64,000 bases of DNA from Bordetella sp. FB-8 (GCF_000382185.1 NZ_KB907784.1:372001-436000); one strand, 5' to 3'. Shown: positions 8,148-17,769, numbered from the stretch's first letter. A program made the numbers and translations. Notes: generated by a model from the letters alone, not told the origin.

Positions 8148-8890
8148 GCCCTCATCCTGTGCTGGCGCCGTTCGACCACCATGCCCGCCACGATGCCCAC
8201 CACGACCGCGGCCAACAAGCCCAGCCGCATGGGCAGTAACTGCCCCACCCACGCGACCGCACCCGCCGAAAGCACGGTGGCAACCATGGGCCGCGTCCTG
8301 GCCATAGGCACCACGATGGCCAGGATGGCCAGGGTGGCGGCGAACTCCAGCGACCAAGACTCGGGCACGAACGTGCTCAGGTAGATGCCGACGATGGAAA
8401 AGACTTGCCAGCTGAGCCAGCAAGGGAAAATCATGCCGATGTAGAACCAGCGCTGCGACGGCGTGGCCAATGCGGGGGAGTCCGCGTAGCGCGTCATGTA
8501 CATGGCGAAGGCCGCGTCGGAATTGAAGAAGCCCAGGGCCATGCGCTGCCACACCGTCCGGTCGCGAAAAAACGGATACAGGCCGGCGTTGAAAATCACG
8601 AATCGCGCATTGACCATGAGGCCCGCCGCGAACACCAGCCACAAGGGCGCGCTGGCTGCCAGAAGCGGCAGCACCATCAACTGCATGGTGCCGGAATAGA
8701 CAATGATCGTGATGATCAGGGCCACGAGCACGCTCATGCCCGACTTCACCATGGCCACGCCGGTCACCAGGCCCCATACGCTGTTGGCGATGATCGCCGG
8801 CGCGATCTGGCGCACGCCTTCCCGGAAGGCGTCGCGGCATGCATGCCGCGAAACTGCGTCCAGCGCAAAGTCGGGGGATTCAGAAGCCAC
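8144..8890 (-). CDS. azlC: AzlC-family branched-chain amino acid exporter subunit
   Basis: A 248-residue membrane protein of the AzlC family, with the conserved stretch AFREGVRQIAPAIIANSVWG at the N-terminus, a central SGTMQLMVLPLLAASAPLWL and NARFVIFNAGLYPFF. I place the start at GTG 8890 because a GGAG ribosome-binding sequence lies 8 bases upstream and the resulting length fits the family. The longer open frame to 9061 would cross the divergent promoter and encode a Cys/Pro-rich leader unlike the family. It pairs with azlD by an ATGA overlap. The 100-base gap to ilvE on the other strand should carry both promoters. Confidence 0.85.
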   Translation of the reverse strand: MASESPDFALDAVSRHACRDAFREGVRQIAPAIIANSVWGLVTGVAMVKSGMSVLVALIITIIVYSGTMQLMVLPLLAASAPLWLVFAAGLMVNARFVIFNAGLYPFFRDRTVWQRMALGFFNSDAAFAMYMTRYADSPALATPSQRWFYIGMIFPCWLSWQVFSIVGIYLSTFVPESWSLEFAATLAILAIVVPMARTRPMVATVLSAGAVAWVGQLLPMRLGLLAAVVVGIVAGMVVERRQHRMRA

Positions 8891-8990
8891 TGGCGGGCTC
8901 CATGCGGACGGTGCGATACAGCATGATGGCGCGCATTGTAACTCTCGCGGCTTGATACAATAACGCGACATTCCATGGGAGGGCACCATC

Positions 8991-9911
8991 ATGTCGATGG
9001 CAGACCGAGACGGCTTCATTTGGTATGACGGCAAGCTCGTGCCGTGGCGCGAAGCCACCACGCATGTGCTGACGCACTCCCTGCACTACGGCCTGTCGGT
9101 CTTCGAGGGCGTGCGCGCCTACAAGACCGACCAGGGCACCGCCATCTTCCGCCTGCAGGACCACACCCGGCGCCTGCTCAATTCCGCGCACATCTACCAG
9201 ATGGCGGTACCTTTCGATGCCGCCGCGCTCAACCAGGCGCAGCGCGAGGTGGTCAAGGCCAACAAGCTCGAATCCTGCTATCTGCGTCCCCTGGTCTTCT
9301 ACGGCTCGGAGAAGATGGGCGTCTCCCCCAAGGGTGCCAAGGTGCACGTGGCCATCGCGGCCTGGCCCTGGGGCGCCTATCTGGGCGAGCAGGCTCTGGC
9401 CCAGGGCATCCGCGTGAAGATTTCCTCCTACGCCCGCCAGCATGTCAACGTGACGATGCCGCGCGCCAAGGTGGCTTCCACCTACGCCAACTCCATCCTC
9501 GCCAACAATGAAGCCCTGCAGGACGGCTATGACGAGGCGCTGCTGCTGGACACCGAGGGCTTCGTGGCCGAAGGCTCGGGCGAGAACGTCTTCATCGTCA
9601 AGGACGGCGTGCTCTACGAACCCGAGATCGCATCGGCTCTGACCGGCATCACGCGTTCCACCGTGCATGCCCTGGCCGCCGACCTGGGCGTCAAGGTGAT
9701 CACCCGCCGCCTCACGCGCGACGACCTCTATATCGCCGACGAAGCCTTCTTCACCGGCACCGCCGCCGAAGTCACGCCCATCCGCGAGATCGACAACCGC
9801 CGCATCGGTTCAGGCTCGCGCGGCCCGATCACCGCCCAACTGCAGAACGCCTTTTTCGACCTGGTGGCCGGGCGCAATCCCAAGTATGCGCACTGGCTCA
9901 CGCTGGTCTGA
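8991..9911 (+). CDS. ilvE: Branched-chain amino acid aminotransferase
   Basis: A 306-residue class IV PLP aminotransferase, the usual IlvE length. K160, in RAKVAST, is the Schiff-base lysine, and the phosphate-binding region EGSGENVFIV follows. The N-terminal HYGLSVFEGVRAY is the family's hallmark loop. It exchanges amino groups between Val, Leu or Ile and 2-oxoglutarate in the cytoplasm. A GGAGGG sequence lies 7 bases upstream of the ATG. It is followed 40 bases on by a zinc-ribbon gene, as is common in Burkholderiales, and the azlCD exporter is divergent upstream. Confidence 0.95.
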   Translation: MSMADRDGFIWYDGKLVPWREATTHVLTHSLHYGLSVFEGVRAYKTDQGTAIFRLQDHTRRLLNSAHIYQMAVPFDAAALNQAQREVVKANKLESCYLRPLVFYGSEKMGVSPKGAKVHVAIAAWPWGAYLGEQALAQGIRVKISSYARQHVNVTMPRAKVASTYANSILANNEALQDGYDEALLLDTEGFVAEGSGENVFIVKDGVLYEPEIASALTGITRSTVHALAADLGVKVITRRLTRDDLYIADEAFFTGTAAEVTPIREIDNRRIGSGSRGPITAQLQNAFFDLVAGRNPKYAHWLTLV

Positions 9912-9951
9912 CGTCTTTCAACCTTAAGCACGCATCATTTCAGGAAACACC

Positions 9952-10161
9952 ATGACCGCAGCCGCACCCGCCACCGCCCAGGACGCCATCCTCGTCGGTG
10001 CCGAAGACCTGCCCCTGTTCTGCCCCGGCCCCAAGGCCCATCTCTGGAGCATGCATCCGCGCGTGTTCCTGGACGTGACCGATGCCGGCTCGGTGCGCTG
10101 CCCCTATTGCAGCGCCGAATACCGTCTCAAGCCGGGCACCGTGGTCAAGCACGGCCACTGA
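9952..10161 (+). CDS. Small CHCC zinc-finger protein
   Basis: A 69-residue protein with C24, H35, C50 and C53 (VRCPYCSAEY) arranged as in the zf-CHCC family, which is related to the NDUFS6/complex I zinc subunit. The conserved order is CPGP, then HPRVFLDV, then CPYC with YRL. Bacterial members are commonly encoded downstream of ilvE in betaproteobacteria, but their role is not established. It probably shares the ilvE transcript and lies 73 bases before the hydrolase gene. Confidence 0.85.
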   Translation: MTAAAPATAQDAILVGAEDLPLFCPGPKAHLWSMHPRVFLDVTDAGSVRCPYCSAEYRLKPGTVVKHGH

Positions 10162-10234
10162 TGGCTGTAACGCCGGACCGCTCCCAAGGCGAACACGTCC
10201 TGCTCGGGAGACAGGCGCAGCACAGGAGCCTGTC

Positions 10235-11329
10235 TTGGCTGCGAAGCTAGACACCTCTTCCTGCGACGTTCCTTCCTGGCTGCCTGGAGGACACCTCCAG
10301 ACGATCCACGCTTCGCTCTTGGCGCGGTATCACCGCATCGCTTTCGCGCGCGATCGCGTCGAGACCCCAGACCGGGATTTCGTCGATTTCGACTGGGCCG
10401 GTCCCGGTCTTTTTCCGCACAAGCCCCCCGCCCGCCCGCCCGCCGAAGCGGCGCCGCTGGAAGCGGGCGCCTCGGCCGCCGCGCGCTGGATCACTCCGAC
10501 CGACTGGCAGGCCCTGCCGCAGGAACCCGGCGCGCCGGCTCTGATTCTGTTCCATGGCCTGGAAGGCAGCAGCGGCAGCAACTACGCCCAGACCATCGCG
10601 GCGCATTTCCGTTCGCGCGGATGGGTGGTGGTGGTGGCGCACTTTCGCGGTTGTTCGGGTTCGCCCAACCGCCTTGCGCGCGCCTATCATTCGGGCGACT
10701 CAGCCGATATTGCCTTCATGCTCGACGCGGTGCGCCGGCGCCTGCCGCGCGCGCGCTGGTACGCCGCGGGCGTATCGCTGGGCGGCAACGCGCTGCTCAA
10801 ATACCTCGGCGAACAGGAGCACGAAGCCGGCTGGCTGACAGCCTGCGCCGGCGTCTCGGTGCCGCTGGACCTGGTGGCCGGCGGCGCAGCCCTGGGCCAC
10901 GGTATCGTCGGACGGCAGATCTACACCCGCTACTTCCTGCGCACCATGCGCCGCAAGGTGCTGGAAAAAGCCAGCCGCTATCCGGGCGTGATCGACGTCA
11001 TGCGCATCGTCCAGGCGCATGACCTGCACGATTTCGACGACACCTATACCGCGCCCATGCACGGTTTTCGCAATGCGCTCGACTACTGGAGCAAGGCATC
11101 GAGCAAGCCCTGGCTGGCGTCGGTGCGCGTGCCCACGCTGGTGCTCAACGCGCGCAACGATCCCTTCCTGCCTGCCCGGTCGCTACCCACACCCGAACAA
11201 TGTTCGGACCGCGTGCTCCTGCACCAGCCCGAGTTGGGCGGCCATGCCGGCTTTGCCGTGGGCCGCTTTCCCGCCAACCTGAACTGGCTACCCGAACGCC
11301 TGGGCCGCTTCTTCGAGACGGGCGCCTGA
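10235..11329 (+). CDS. YheT-type alpha/beta hydrolase
   Basis: A 364-residue alpha/beta hydrolase of the YheT/UPF0017 family. The oxyanion region is LFHGLEGSSGSNY, the nucleophile is S181 in GVSLGGNALLKYL, the acid region is LVLNARNDPFLP, and the catalytic His lies in LGGHAGFAVG. These proteins are cytoplasmic esterase/lipase-like enzymes with unclear natural substrates. No ATG fits; a TTG at 10235 has AGGAG 5 bases upstream and gives the expected N-terminus (the segment SWLPGGHLQT is conserved), so I use it. It follows the zinc-finger gene and converges on the M48 protease gene. Confidence 0.85.
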   Translation: MAAKLDTSSCDVPSWLPGGHLQTIHASLLARYHRIAFARDRVETPDRDFVDFDWAGPGLFPHKPPARPPAEAAPLEAGASAAARWITPTDWQALPQEPGAPALILFHGLEGSSGSNYAQTIAAHFRSRGWVVVVAHFRGCSGSPNRLARAYHSGDSADIAFMLDAVRRRLPRARWYAAGVSLGGNALLKYLGEQEHEAGWLTACAGVSVPLDLVAGGAALGHGIVGRQIYTRYFLRTMRRKVLEKASRYPGVIDVMRIVQAHDLHDFDDTYTAPMHGFRNALDYWSKASSKPWLASVRVPTLVLNARNDPFLPARSLPTPEQCSDRVLLHQPELGGHAGFAVGRFPANLNWLPERLGRFFETGA

Positions 11330-11364
11330 AGGCGAGTGCGAAGGCCAAACCGGACTTTCGGCGC

Positions 11365-11387
11365 GGACCTACAACACGAATAGGTCC
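11365..11387. terminator. Possible hairpin between convergent genes
   Basis: A perfect 7-bp inverted repeat GGACCTA/TAGGTCC with a 9-base loop lies between the hydrolase and the M48 protease and touches the latter's stop codon. There is no T-tract on either side, so it may be a weak bidirectional stop or an mRNA-end stabiliser. Confidence 0.3.
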
Positions 11388-12895
11388 TAGCCCTTCGGAA
11401 TGACGCCCTTGAATCGCCGGAGCAGATCGCGCTCGTCCTGCAGACGCTGCCGGACATCGTTTAATTGCGCATCCAGCTCCGACTGCTCGTAGAAATCGGT
11501 GGACAGGCTGCGCGCCTGCTGCAGCTGATAGGCCGCGGCGGCATAGGCCCCCGTCAACAGGTAGTACTGCGCCATATCTCGCCGCGCCGCCACCTTGCTG
11601 CCGCTGCGGTCCTCGCTGCGAGCCAGCATCTGGTATAGATCGGGCTGGTCCTTGCCCCATTCCTTGGCCTTGGCGCGCAGATAGGCCTGCGCGGCGGTCG
11701 TGCGCCCCGCGCTCTGCAGGGCCGTGGCATACGACATAGCCAAGGCCTGCCGGCCGGGCCAGCGCTTGACCGCAGCCTGCGCCTGTGCAAGGGCATCGGG
11801 CACGTCCTTGCGCGCCAGGGCGATGTCGATACCCAATCTGGCCAATTCGGGCGCTCCGTCGGGCCATGCCGCTTTGGCCTGATTCCAATACGCAGCGGCC
11901 TGCGTCAGGTCATCGCGGCGCAGCCAATAGCGCGAAAGTCCATAGAGCGCGGCGGCGCGCCGCACGCCCGCGTCGGATACGACTTCGGAGCGCAACGTTT
12001 CGCGAATGTCGCGCAAGGCCTGAGAATCGCCGCCTTGCAGCACACGCACCTTGGCACGCAGAAACCAGAAATCCGCCGTATTGGTGTAATGCACCGTGGG
12101 CAGATCCCGGATGCGGTTCTGCATGTCGGTCATGCGCTCGATCGATTGCGGATGGGTCCTGGCCCAGGGTCCGCCGCCCGTGCCGTCGTTCAAGCGCGAG
12201 TCCATCATCAGGCGGCCGAATAGGCTGGCCATGCCCTTGGGGTCGTAACCGGCCTTGTAAAGCATGCGCAGGCCGGCGCGATCGGCCTCGCGCTCGGCGT
12301 CGCGCGAGAATTCCAACTGCCGGCTGATCGCGGCGGCCTGACCGAAAGTAGCTATGCCCATGGCCAGATCGCCGGACCTGGCCGCCAGCCCCGCGATCAG
12401 GGCCGCAGCCACACTGGCCAGCGCGATCATGCCGTTCTGCCCACTCTGCGTCATGCCCCGGGCGATATGGCGCTGGGCGACGTGGCCGATCTCGTGCCCG
12501 AGCACGCCGGCCAACTCGGACTCGCTCTCGCAAGCCAGGATCAGGCCGGTGTTCACGCCGATGAAGCCGCCCGGCAATGTAAAGGCATTGATCTCGGGGT
12601 CGAGCACGCCGAACATTTCGATGGGCGGAACCGGGTTGGGCGCGTATGCCGCCAGCTTGCGACCCACGCGCGTGAGATATTGATTGAGTTCGGCATCGTC
12701 GATGTAGGTGGGATCGAGCCGCCCTTGCGACATGATGGCTTCGCCGAGCTGGCGCTCCGCATCCGGGGTTAGCTCATCGGAGGAAGCCGCGCCCATCGAC
12801 GGCAGGCCGATCGGCTGGGCCATCGCCGGCAAGCCCGGCCCAGTCAGCGCCAGGCAGAGTGTTCCGGTCACAATACGCTTTGCATTCAGCAACAT
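11387..12895 (-). CDS. Periplasmic M48 metalloprotease with TPR region (BepA-like)
   Basis: A 502-residue exported protease. A signal peptide covers about residues 1-26, ending AMA. The zinc site HEIGH is at 134-138, and the downstream glutamate lies in the AEREADRAG segment. The C-terminal half contains helical TPR-like repeats. This is the arrangement of BepA (YfgC), a periplasmic chaperone/protease that assists or clears outer-membrane proteins such as LptD and BamA substrates. I prefer the ATG at 12895, preceded by GGGGA at a workable distance, over GTG 12904. It is a single gene, divergent from galU. Confidence 0.87.
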   Translation of the reverse strand: MLLNAKRIVTGTLCLALTGPGLPAMAQPIGLPSMGAASSDELTPDAERQLGEAIMSQGRLDPTYIDDAELNQYLTRVGRKLAAYAPNPVPPIEMFGVLDPEINAFTLPGGFIGVNTGLILACESESELAGVLGHEIGHVAQRHIARGMTQSGQNGMIALASVAAALIAGLAARSGDLAMGIATFGQAAAISRQLEFSRDAEREADRAGLRMLYKAGYDPKGMASLFGRLMMDSRLNDGTGGGPWARTHPQSIERMTDMQNRIRDLPTVHYTNTADFWFLRAKVRVLQGGDSQALRDIRETLRSEVVSDAGVRRAAALYGLSRYWLRRDDLTQAAAYWNQAKAAWPDGAPELARLGIDIALARKDVPDALAQAQAAVKRWPGRQALAMSYATALQSAGRTTAAQAYLRAKAKEWGKDQPDLYQMLARSEDRSGSKVAARRDMAQYYLLTGAYAAAAYQLQQARSLSTDFYEQSELDAQLNDVRQRLQDERDLLRRFKGVIPKG

Positions 12896-13023
12896 CAGTA
12901 GCACGTCCCCTTTGCAATAAGCACTATGATAGTGACCCTATTTCGGATGCTCGCGCGCTCGCGTCTTGAGGCACCCCGAAGGCAAATTTGCAACCCTCTG
13001 TGCTCGAGCAGGAGCCATTTTTC

Positions 13024-13863
13024 ATGATACCCATCCGCAAAGCTGTTTTCCCCGTCGCAGGCCTGGGCACCCGTTTTCTGCCCGCCACCAAGGCCATGCC
13101 AAAGGAAATGCTGCCCGTGGTCGACAAGCCGCTGATCCAGTATGCCGTCGAGGAAGCAGTGGCCGCCGGCATCACACATTTGATTTTCGTGACCGGCCGC
13201 AACAAGCGCGCTATCGAAGACCATTTCGACGCCTCGCCCGAACTCGAGCGCGAGCTCGAGCAAAAAGGCAAGATAGAACTGCTGTCCTTGGCGAGGGACA
13301 TCCTGCCCGATTACGTCAGTTGTCTGTTCATCCGCCAGAAAGCCGCGCTGGGTCTGGGTCACGCCGTGCTCACGGCACAGCCCGCGGTGGGCAGCGAGCC
13401 CTTCGCCGTGCTGCTGGCCGACGATCTGATCGATTCCGATACCTCGGTCACCAAGCAATTGATCGACACGGCGATGAGCAACAACGCCAGCGTGCTGGGC
13501 GTGCAGGACGTGCCGCGCGAGGACACCAGCAAGTACGGCATCGTGGCGGGCCAGCGCCTGAACGCGCGCACCGAACGCGTCACGCACATCGTCGAGAAGC
13601 CCAAGCCCGAGGACGCGCCCTCGACCTTGGCGGTGGTGGGCCGCTATGTGCTCGAATCGGCCATCTTCGATCATCTGCGCAAGACCGAGCGCGGCGCCGG
13701 CAACGAGATCCAGCTCACCGACGCCATCGCTTCGCTGATGCGCGAGCGCGAGGTCTACGCCCATCGCTACGAAGGCACGCGTTATGACTGCGGCAGCAAG
13801 GCCGGCTTGTTCCAGGCCAATATCGCCTTCGGCCGCAAATATCACGGGCTGATTCCCGAGTAA
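13024..13863 (+). CDS. galU: UTP-glucose-1-phosphate uridylyltransferase
   Basis: A 279-residue nucleotidyltransferase with the GalU signature [17 protein letters not shown] near the N-terminus (residues 13-29) and [10 protein letters not shown] in the middle. It makes UDP-glucose from UTP and glucose-1-phosphate in the cytoplasm, feeding lipopolysaccharide core, exopolysaccharide and glycolipid synthesis. The start at ATG 13024 follows an AGGAG ribosome-binding sequence (GCAGGAGCC); the longer frame from 12988 has no such signal. It is monocistronic, and the roughly 275 bases after it hold no gene that I can see. Confidence 0.95.
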   Translation: MIPIRKAVFPVAGLGTRFLPATKAMPKEMLPVVDKPLIQYAVEEAVAAGITHLIFVTGRNKRAIEDHFDASPELERELEQKGKIELLSLARDILPDYVSCLFIRQKAALGLGHAVLTAQPAVGSEPFAVLLADDLIDSDTSVTKQLIDTAMSNNASVLGVQDVPREDTSKYGIVAGQRLNARTERVTHIVEKPKPEDAPSTLAVVGRYVLESAIFDHLRKTERGAGNEIQLTDAIASLMREREVYAHRYEGTRYDCGSKAGLFQANIAFGRKYHGLIPE

Positions 13864-14139
13864 GCGGCGTTGGGGCTCAGGGCGGCTTAGATTGCGTTCT
13901 TGACACGTCGGGCGGGCCGAGCGCGAACTGGCCCCTGCGGGACATAGACAGCGCGCCCGGAAAGCCCCTACCCTCCCTTCTCAAGCCCTCGGCAGCCTCC
14001 AACAGGCCACAACCCCCAGCCTTTGCGCGGCCCGACCGACTTGCAGCATCTCGCACTGTGTCGATACATCGACCGATCGTTGCTGGGGCACGCGCCGTTA
14101 ATTCTCGCTGTGCGTTAAGAACCCGATCGAAGCCACTGC

Positions 14140-15297
14140 CTATTTGCGCAAGCCCTGCAGAAAATGCCGGGTCAACGGCGCGCGCAGCGAAGCGGAAAGA
14201 TCCAGCGCCAGCAACGCAAGCCCGCAGGCATGCTCGATCGGAGCCATGCCTGTGGCGAAGGCGCGCGGCATGATGTCGGTGATGCCGGCGGTAACGAGCC
14301 GGTCGGGCAAGCGGGTACGGGCGAAATCGGCGAGCAGGGTGACCGGGCTGCCGTCCTGCCCGGCCAGCCAGGGTCCCAGGGCCTGGGCCAGTTGCGCGGC
14401 ATCGCGCAGTCCAAGATTCAGGCCCTGGCCTGCGACGGGGTGCAGGGTCTGGGCGGCGTTGCCTATGGTGGCGAGGCGGCCCTGAGCCTGGGCATGGCGC
14501 GCCTTAAGGTGCAGGGGAAAGACCTGGCGTGCAGCAGTGCTGCGCAGACGGCCCAAACGCGTACCGAAGGTCGCGGTGAGGGCCTTGGAGAATTCGTCGT
14601 CGCCGGCCTGGGCGATGGCGCTTGCATGCGCGGGTTCGCAGCACCAGACCACGGCGTAATCGCCGTTTATCTGCGGATGGGGCAATAGTGCCAGGGGGCC
14701 TTCGCGGGTGAACCGCTCCCAGGCCCAGCCGGGCCGGGCCAGGGTGGCGCTGACCCGGGTGAGAATGGCATGCTGGCCGTAGTCGCGCTGCACGTCCTGG
14801 CCGCCGGCCCCGTCGCAACGCACGGCGATGGCACAACCCAGTTCCGTGCCACCCTGCCGGACCTGGACAAGGTCTGCTTGCTGGCCCTCGACCGCGGCGG
14901 GCGGCCCGGACATCAGGCTGACGCCGCAGGCGGCAGTGCGCTCCAGCAGCCGGGCATGCAGGTCGGCATAGGAAACGGTATTGCCCAGGGCCGGCACCCC
15001 GAAGTCTTCGCGAGCAATGACGGCACGGCCCAGGCGGCCGCGCTGCGAAACGTGGATATGCTCGATGGCCGCCGAGCGGGCCGGCCAGGCCCCCAGGCTT
15101 TCGAGCAGCACGCGGCTGCCGTGGTTGATGGCGATGATGCGCGGGTCGTCGGCCGGGGCGGGCTGGGCCGCGCCGCCGTCACCGGCCAGCAGCGCGATAC
15201 GCGCGGGATCGCGCACCAGGCGCGCCAGCAGAAGCGCCAGCACCTGGCCCACGGGGCCGGCGCCCAGAATGGCGATGTCGAAATCAGCGGTAGGCAT
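14140..15297 (-). CDS. FAD-dependent monooxygenase, UbiH/UbiF/VisC family
   Basis: A 385-residue flavoprotein hydroxylase. The dinucleotide-binding motif DIAILGAGPVGQVLALLLA starts at about residue 7, the DDPRIIAINHGS segment fits the family's second region, and HPVAGQGLNLGLRDAA is the FAD ribityl-binding motif. Enzymes of this family hydroxylate the ubiquinone ring at different carbons. A UbiH assignment is suggested by pepP on the same strand 1.1 kb upstream, since pepP and ubiH are neighbours in many proteobacteria. The exact ring position cannot be told from sequence alone. Confidence 0.85.
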   Translation of the reverse strand: MPTADFDIAILGAGPVGQVLALLLARLVRDPARIALLAGDGGAAQPAPADDPRIIAINHGSRVLLESLGAWPARSAAIEHIHVSQRGRLGRAVIAREDFGVPALGNTVSYADLHARLLERTAACGVSLMSGPPAAVEGQQADLVQVRQGGTELGCAIAVRCDGAGGQDVQRDYGQHAILTRVSATLARPGWAWERFTREGPLALLPHPQINGDYAVVWCCEPAHASAIAQAGDDEFSKALTATFGTRLGRLRSTAARQVFPLHLKARHAQAQGRLATIGNAAQTLHPVAGQGLNLGLRDAAQLAQALGPWLAGQDGSPVTLLADFARTRLPDRLVTAGITDIMPRAFATGMAPIEHACGLALLALDLSASLRAPLTRHFLQGLRK

Positions 15298-15452
15298 AGG
15301 GAGATTTTATAGGTCTGGCCGTGCGGCCGGCGAAGTACGGCCGGCAAGGTGCGGCCAAGCAGGCCGGATCTGCGCAGGTTCGACACGGATACAACATTTT
15401 GACTGCGGTTTCAATGATGCGAGCCGTTTGCAGCGCATTCTCGCTCGACTTT

Positions 15453-15492
15453 GGCTAAGCTTGCGCCTAGCTTAGCCGCAGCTTGCGCAAGC
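15453..15492. repeat. Two adjacent palindromes upstream of the deacetylase
   Basis: A perfect 9-bp inverted repeat GGCTAAGCT/AGCTTAGCC with a 7-base loop (15453-15477) is followed by a perfect 12-bp palindrome GCTTGCGCAAGC (15481-15492). They sit 20-60 bases before the deacetylase start and share AGCTTGCGC-like words. They may be regulator sites or form mRNA hairpins in its leader. Confidence 0.5.
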
Positions 15493-15512
15493 GAACACCA
15501 CCAGAGTCCGAC

Positions 15513-16418
15513 ATGAGTTCCTTCGTACCCGAGGCTCCTTTGCCGCCGGCAGAAGCAGGCATGACGAGCGCTGCGCGCCGCTGGCGGCCCGCCCCCCTTG
15601 TTGCGGGCGCCGCGGCCATGCATGCCGGCGCCGTGGCGGTGATCGCGGCCCATCCGGCTTCGTGGCCGTGGGCCGCAGCCAGTGCCTTTGCATCGCATGC
15701 AGCCGTGGTGGGTTGCGGCCTCTGGCCCCGCAGCAATCTGCTCGGGCCTAATCTGACGATGCTGCCGGCGAGCGCCGGCGATCAGATCGCGCTCACGATC
15801 GACGACGGCCCCGATCCCGAGATCACCCCGCGCGTGCTGGACCTGCTCGAGCGCCACGGCGCCCGTGCCACGTTCTTCTGCATCGGCGAAGCGGCGCGCC
15901 GGCATCCGCACTGGATCGAGGCCATCGCGGCGCGCGGCCACGCAATCGAGAACCACAGCCATCGCCACCGCCTGCTTTTCTCGCTGCGGGGGCCGCGTTG
16001 GCTGCGGCGCGAGATCGAGGCCGCGCAGCAGACGCTGACCGAACTCAGCGGCACGCGCCCATTGTTCTTTCGCGCGCCTGCCGGGCTGCGCAATCCTTTT
16101 CTCGAGCCAGTGCTGTGCGCACTGGGTCTGCACCTGGCCAGCTGGACGCGGCGCGGTTTCGATACCCGCGCCCGCGACACGCACCGGGTCGCCCGGCGCC
16201 TGACAGAAGGGCTGAGCGCGCGCGACATCCTGCTACTGCACGACGGCAACGCAGGACGCGATGCGAATGGCAGGCCGGTGGTACTGGATGTGCTGCCCGT
16301 CGTCCTGCGGGCCGCGCAGCAAGCCGGCCTGCGCTGGACGACGCTGCGCGCGGCGATCCCGGCAGGCCCCGCGGATGCGCACGCCTTTTCGCCGGCCGAC
16401 GCCCTGCGGCCGGAATGA
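15513..16418 (+). CDS. Polysaccharide deacetylase (NodB homology) with membrane anchor
   Basis: A 301-residue protein with two N-terminal hydrophobic stretches (about 28-48 and 50-70) and a NodB-type catalytic domain. The metal site is D98 of TIDDGPDP with H148 and H152 of HSHRH; D97 is the likely base. The end motif LLLHDGN carries the second catalytic His. It would remove N- or O-acetyl groups from a cell-envelope glycan, facing the periplasm. The gene lies on the opposite strand between the ubiH-like gene and pepP, and its stop nearly meets that of pepP. Substrate unknown. Confidence 0.88.
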   Translation: MSSFVPEAPLPPAEAGMTSAARRWRPAPLVAGAAAMHAGAVAVIAAHPASWPWAAASAFASHAAVVGCGLWPRSNLLGPNLTMLPASAGDQIALTIDDGPDPEITPRVLDLLERHGARATFFCIGEAARRHPHWIEAIAARGHAIENHSHRHRLLFSLRGPRWLRREIEAAQQTLTELSGTRPLFFRAPAGLRNPFLEPVLCALGLHLASWTRRGFDTRARDTHRVARRLTEGLSARDILLLHDGNAGRDANGRPVVLDVLPVVLRAAQQAGLRWTTLRAAIPAGPADAHAFSPADALRPE

Positions 16419-16422
16419 GGCT

Positions 16423-17769
16423 TCATTCCCGCATCAGAGCTTCGATTTCACGGGCATCCACCGGCACGCCGCGCGTGATGAGTTCGCAGCCCGTCTCGGT
16501 GACCAGCGCATCGTCCTCGGTGCGTATGCCGATGTTCCAGAACTGGGATGGCACGTCGTCGGCCGCAGTGACGTAGATACCTGGCTCAATGGTGAGCATC
16601 ATGCCGGGAGCGAGCGCGCGCCAAGGACGGGCGTCGTCGGCATAAGGCGCCGCCGGATCGCGGTAATCGCCCACATCGTGCACATCCAGCCCAAGCCAAT
16701 GGCCGGTCTGGTGCATATAGAAGCGGCTGTAGGCGCCCGACTCCAGCACACCGTCCAGCGTACCCTTGAGCAGCTTTTCGTCGAGCATGCCCTGCGCCAG
16801 CACGCGCAGGGCGGCCTGGTGGCCGGCGTTAAAGGGCCGGCCGGGACGAATCGCATCGGCGGCGGCCTGCTGGGCCGCCACGGTCAGGTCGTAAAGCGCG
16901 CGCTGCGGACCGCTGTAGCGGCCGTTCACGGGAAAAGTGCGGGTGATGTCGGAGGCGTAGCTGTCGAGCTCGCAGGCGGCATCGATCAGCACCAGGTCGC
17001 CGTCGCGCAGTTCGGCCTCGCCCGCGGGATAGTGCAGGATGCAGGCATTGGCGCCGCCTGCGACGATGCTGGTGTAGGCCGGAGCCTGAGCGCCGTGGCG
17101 GCGGAATTCGTAGAGCAGTTCGGCCTCCAGCTCGTATTCGCGCATGCCGGGCCGCACGGCGCGCATGGCGCGGGCGTGAGCGCCCGCCGAAATACGCGCG
17201 GCGCGGCGCATGGTGGCAATCTCGACGGCATCTTTGACCAGACGCATCTCGGCCAAAATGGGCGAGATATCCTGCACGCGCCGCGGCAGCCTGCGACCCT
17301 GCCGGGTCTGGCCGCGGGCGGCTTGCAGCCACGCCTGCACGGGTCCGTCCACGATCTCGCCGCGATCGAACGGCGCGTACAGCGTGGGCTGGTCGAGCAG
17401 CAGTTCGGGCAGGATGTCGTCGAGTTCCTCGGTGCTGTAGGCCTCATCCAGGTCGAAGCGTTCGGCTGCGGCCTCGGGACCGACGCGCAAGCCCGTCCAG
17501 GTCTCCATCTTGGGATCGCGCGGCTGGCAGAACAGCAGCGCGTGATCGTCGGCGCCCGCGATCAGCACCAGCCACGCCTCGGGCTCGATGAAGCCGCTCA
17601 GGTAGTAAAAGTCGCTGTCGTGGCGGTAGGGGTATTCGGCGTCGCGGTTGCGCACGGCGTGCGGCGCGGTGGGCAGGACCGCGATGCCGCCGCCCTGGGC
17701 GCGCATGTGCGCAAGCAGCCGACGGCGGCGTTCACGGAAAGGGGCGATATCGGTGGCGGGCAGGCTCAT
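16423..17769 (-). CDS. pepP: Xaa-Pro aminopeptidase
   Basis: A 448-residue metallopeptidase of family M24B. An N-terminal creatinase-like domain precedes the pita-bread domain. Expected metal ligands are visible in LIDAACELDSYASDITRTFP (two Asp), HQTGHWLGLDVHD (His) and TIEPGIY (Glu), plus a final Glu in IRTEDDALVT. It cleaves N-terminal residues preceding proline from peptides in the cytoplasm using two Mn ions. The Mn dependence is notable because the next gene upstream, divergently transcribed, sits behind a Mn riboswitch. The ubiH-like gene on the same strand is separated from it by the deacetylase. Confidence 0.93.
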   Translation of the reverse strand: MSLPATDIAPFRERRRRLLAHMRAQGGGIAVLPTAPHAVRNRDAEYPYRHDSDFYYLSGFIEPEAWLVLIAGADDHALLFCQPRDPKMETWTGLRVGPEAAAERFDLDEAYSTEELDDILPELLLDQPTLYAPFDRGEIVDGPVQAWLQAARGQTRQGRRLPRRVQDISPILAEMRLVKDAVEIATMRRAARISAGAHARAMRAVRPGMREYELEAELLYEFRRHGAQAPAYTSIVAGGANACILHYPAGEAELRDGDLVLIDAACELDSYASDITRTFPVNGRYSGPQRALYDLTVAAQQAAADAIRPGRPFNAGHQAALRVLAQGMLDEKLLKGTLDGVLESGAYSRFYMHQTGHWLGLDVHDVGDYRDPAAPYADDARPWRALAPGMMLTIEPGIYVTAADDVPSQFWNIGIRTEDDALVTETGCELITRGVPVDAREIEALMRE

